A stretch of DNA of 64,000 nt from Anaerolineales bacterium. Its GTDB lineage: Bacteria; Chloroflexota; Anaerolineae; Aggregatilineales; UBA2796. Location of the stretch: contig JABTTZ010000002.1 in NCBI GenBank assembly GCA_015075625.1, forward strand, positions 620,001-684,000, read 5' to 3'. The translations under genes were made by a program, and so were the position numbers. Under the pieces are notes generated by a model that ran no database searches, had not been told where the DNA came from, and saw only the letters and a list, made by a program, of their open reading frames with translations. Below, one piece after another: positions 62,496-64,000 of this stretch (position 1 is the first letter of the stretch; every line of letters starts with the position of its first letter).

Positions 62496-63683
62496 TTACG
62501 CTTCAATGAGTGCTGCCCACTGCCGGTTTAGGTAGCCTCCCACCAAATGAGTCATTGTCTCCACCTCAACCAAGAAGGAATCGTGACCAAAGGACGCCTC
62601 CACATGATGGTACTCTACGGCACGCCCCGACAGTGCGGTAATCAGTTCGCGTGCCTGTGCCGCCGTGTAAAGCCAATCGCTGCTGAAACTGATCACCAAG
62701 AATTTTGCGGTGACATGCGCCAGCGCCTCGCCCATATCGGCGCAGCCCTCGGCAATATCAAAATAATCAAGTGCTTTCGTCACATAAAGATAGCTGTTGG
62801 CATCAAAGCGCTGGACGAACTTTTCACCCTGATATTTCAGATAGCTTTCAACGGTGTATTCGGGAGCAAAGGTATAACGCCCTCCCGTTTGCAAATCGCG
62901 CCCGAATTTCGTTTCGAGTGAATACTCGCTCATATAGGTGATATGCCCAACCATGCGTGCCACTGCAAGACCCGCATCAGGTGGTGTTTTCCCGTAATAA
63001 TCCCCGTTGTTCCAATTTGGATCGGCGTAAATCGCCTGCCGCCCAATTTCGTTGAAGGCGATGTTTTGTGCGGACGAACGGGCGGTACTGGCAAGAAAGA
63101 GGACGTTCTGAACACGGTCTGGGTAATCCACTGCCCATTGAAGCGCCTGCATCCCGCCCATGCTCCCTCCGACGACGGCAAACAGGCGGTGAATGCCAAG
63201 ATGATCGAGCAAATGCCGCTGCGCTGCTACCATATCGCCAACGGTCAGGATCGGAAAACGCAGTCCATAGGGCTGACCGTCCGCCGCAAGCGACGATGGT
63301 CCCGTACTTCCCCGACAGCCGCCAATGACGTTGCTGCAAATGACAAAATAACGGTTCGTATCAAACATTTTTTCCGGACCTACCGCCTCGTCCCACCAGC
63401 CGGGCGCTTCGGCAGGATCATCGGTGTAGTAGCCGGCAACATGAGAATCCCCTGAGAGTGCGTGACAGATCAGAATTGCATTTCGGCAGTCGGCATCAAG
63501 CATTCCATAGGTTTCATAGGCAAGGGTGAAGGCGGGGAGAACACCCCCCCCCTGAAGGGGGAGCGCCTCGTTAAAATGAACGAGGTGGCGCTGGACAATG
63601 CCTACTGAATGACTATCACACATAGCAATATCCTGTGCAAAATCGGGTGTAGAGGCGGGTGTCGATAAGTTCTCCGCCATCAT
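62496..63683 (-). CDS. metX: Homoserine O-acetyltransferase
   Basis: Acylates homoserine in methionine synthesis. 395 residues, alpha/beta hydrolase fold: nucleophile S174 in VGGSMGGMQ, catalytic Asp in SFSSDWLYT and His in ASFGHDSFLVE; ICHALSGDSH and GGCRGSTGPSS are family blocks. Succinyl- and acetyl-specific MetX enzymes are hard to separate by eye. It follows the O-acetylhomoserine sulfhydrylase gene by 54 bases on the same strand, the classic metY-metX pair. The N-terminal ~35 residues are variable. Confidence 0.94.
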   Translation of the reverse strand: MMAENLSTPASTPDFAQDIAMCDSHSVGIVQRHLVHFNEALPLQGGGVLPAFTLAYETYGMLDADCRNAILICHALSGDSHVAGYYTDDPAEAPGWWDEAVGPEKMFDTNRYFVICSNVIGGCRGSTGPSSLAADGQPYGLRFPILTVGDMVAAQRHLLDHLGIHRLFAVVGGSMGGMQALQWAVDYPDRVQNVLFLASTARSSAQNIAFNEIGRQAIYADPNWNNGDYYGKTPPDAGLAVARMVGHITYMSEYSLETKFGRDLQTGGRYTFAPEYTVESYLKYQGEKFVQRFDANSYLYVTKALDYFDIAEGCADMGEALAHVTAKFLVISFSSDWLYTAAQARELITALSGRAVEYHHVEASFGHDSFLVEVETMTHLVGGYLNRQWAALIEA

Positions 63684-63737
63684 ATGCGAAAAGGGAACAA
63701 GGGCGACTCTATAGGGTCGCCCTAACGGTATGATTTG

Positions 63738-64000
<263 letters not shown>

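Overview
ORGANISM. The window reads as chromosomal DNA of a GC-rich, probably monoderm bacterium, most likely a member of the Chloroflexota near Anaerolineae. The support is indirect: a 16S rRNA gene split from any 23S gene, a coenzyme F420 synthesis block beside a luciferase-like oxidoreductase, many GAF histidine kinases and FHA/Ser-Thr kinase proteins, a NurA nuclease in a bacterial genome, and a PucC-type transporter. The intact anti-Shine-Dalgarno at the 16S 3' end agrees with AGGAG-type ribosome sites before many genes. No search could be run, so the phylum is an inference. LAYOUT. 0-3.5 kb: minus-strand signalling block with four receiver proteins and one GAF/HisKA_3 histidine kinase coupled to a NarL-type regulator. 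3.5-4.2 kb: repeat-rich gap. 4.2-8.5 kb: lone polyamine-binding protein, FmdB/HNH pair, glycogen branching enzyme. 8.5-12.8 kb: frameshifted TspO-like gene, then an F420 module (LLM oxidoreductase, CofC, CofD, FbiB-type reductase). 12.8-16.6 kb: rhomboid protease, Nudix hydrolase, tRNA-Ile(GAT) and 16S rRNA with no 23S/5S. 16.6-24 kb: FHA zinc-ribbon protein, endonuclease III coupled to a double-GAF kinase, acyl-CoA ligase, PucC-like transporter. 24-29.5 kb: glycosyltransferase, NrfHA nitrite reductase behind an FNR-like dyad, receiver-histidine kinase. 29.5-36.6 kb: peroxiredoxin, RadA, DUF167, YggT, a secreted glycosidase-like protein, an S1-domain protein, Dtd, a DUF4256 protein. 36.8-44.6 kb: SCO1, then a long minus-strand run NurA - HAS-barrel protein - beta-CASP nuclease - protein ending in a clamp-binding-like motif - AGPS-like oxidase - GlpD. 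44.7-51.9 kb: plus-strand GNAT, M24 peptidase, PanB, ABC ATPase, aldo/keto reductase, a secreted PA14/SH3 protein and an SGNH hydrolase. 52-53.8 kb: a decayed kinase/regulator pair related to the one at the left end, fused to a MobA-like remnant. 53.9-64 kb: GlmS, AccC plus a biotin carrier, a 1,187-residue membrane Ser/Thr kinase with FHA and tandem repeats, MetX and the end of MetY. HOW IT FITS. The gene content suggests a heterotroph with glycogen storage, acyl-CoA activation and carboxylation, F420 redox chemistry, possible nitrite-to-ammonium reduction and possible ether-lipid synthesis, with heavy signalling by receivers, GAF kinases and FHA proteins. The most novel-looking arrangement is the co-directional cluster at 40.8-44.6 kb: NurA, a stand-alone HAS-barrel protein (in HerA this domain docks NurA), a beta-CASP metallonuclease and a small acidic protein ending in a sliding-clamp-like pentapeptide, with no HerA ATPase in view. 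Intergenic DNA carries several dispersed repeat families, one with terminal inverted repeats. No transposase, integrase, phage gene or CRISPR array was seen.
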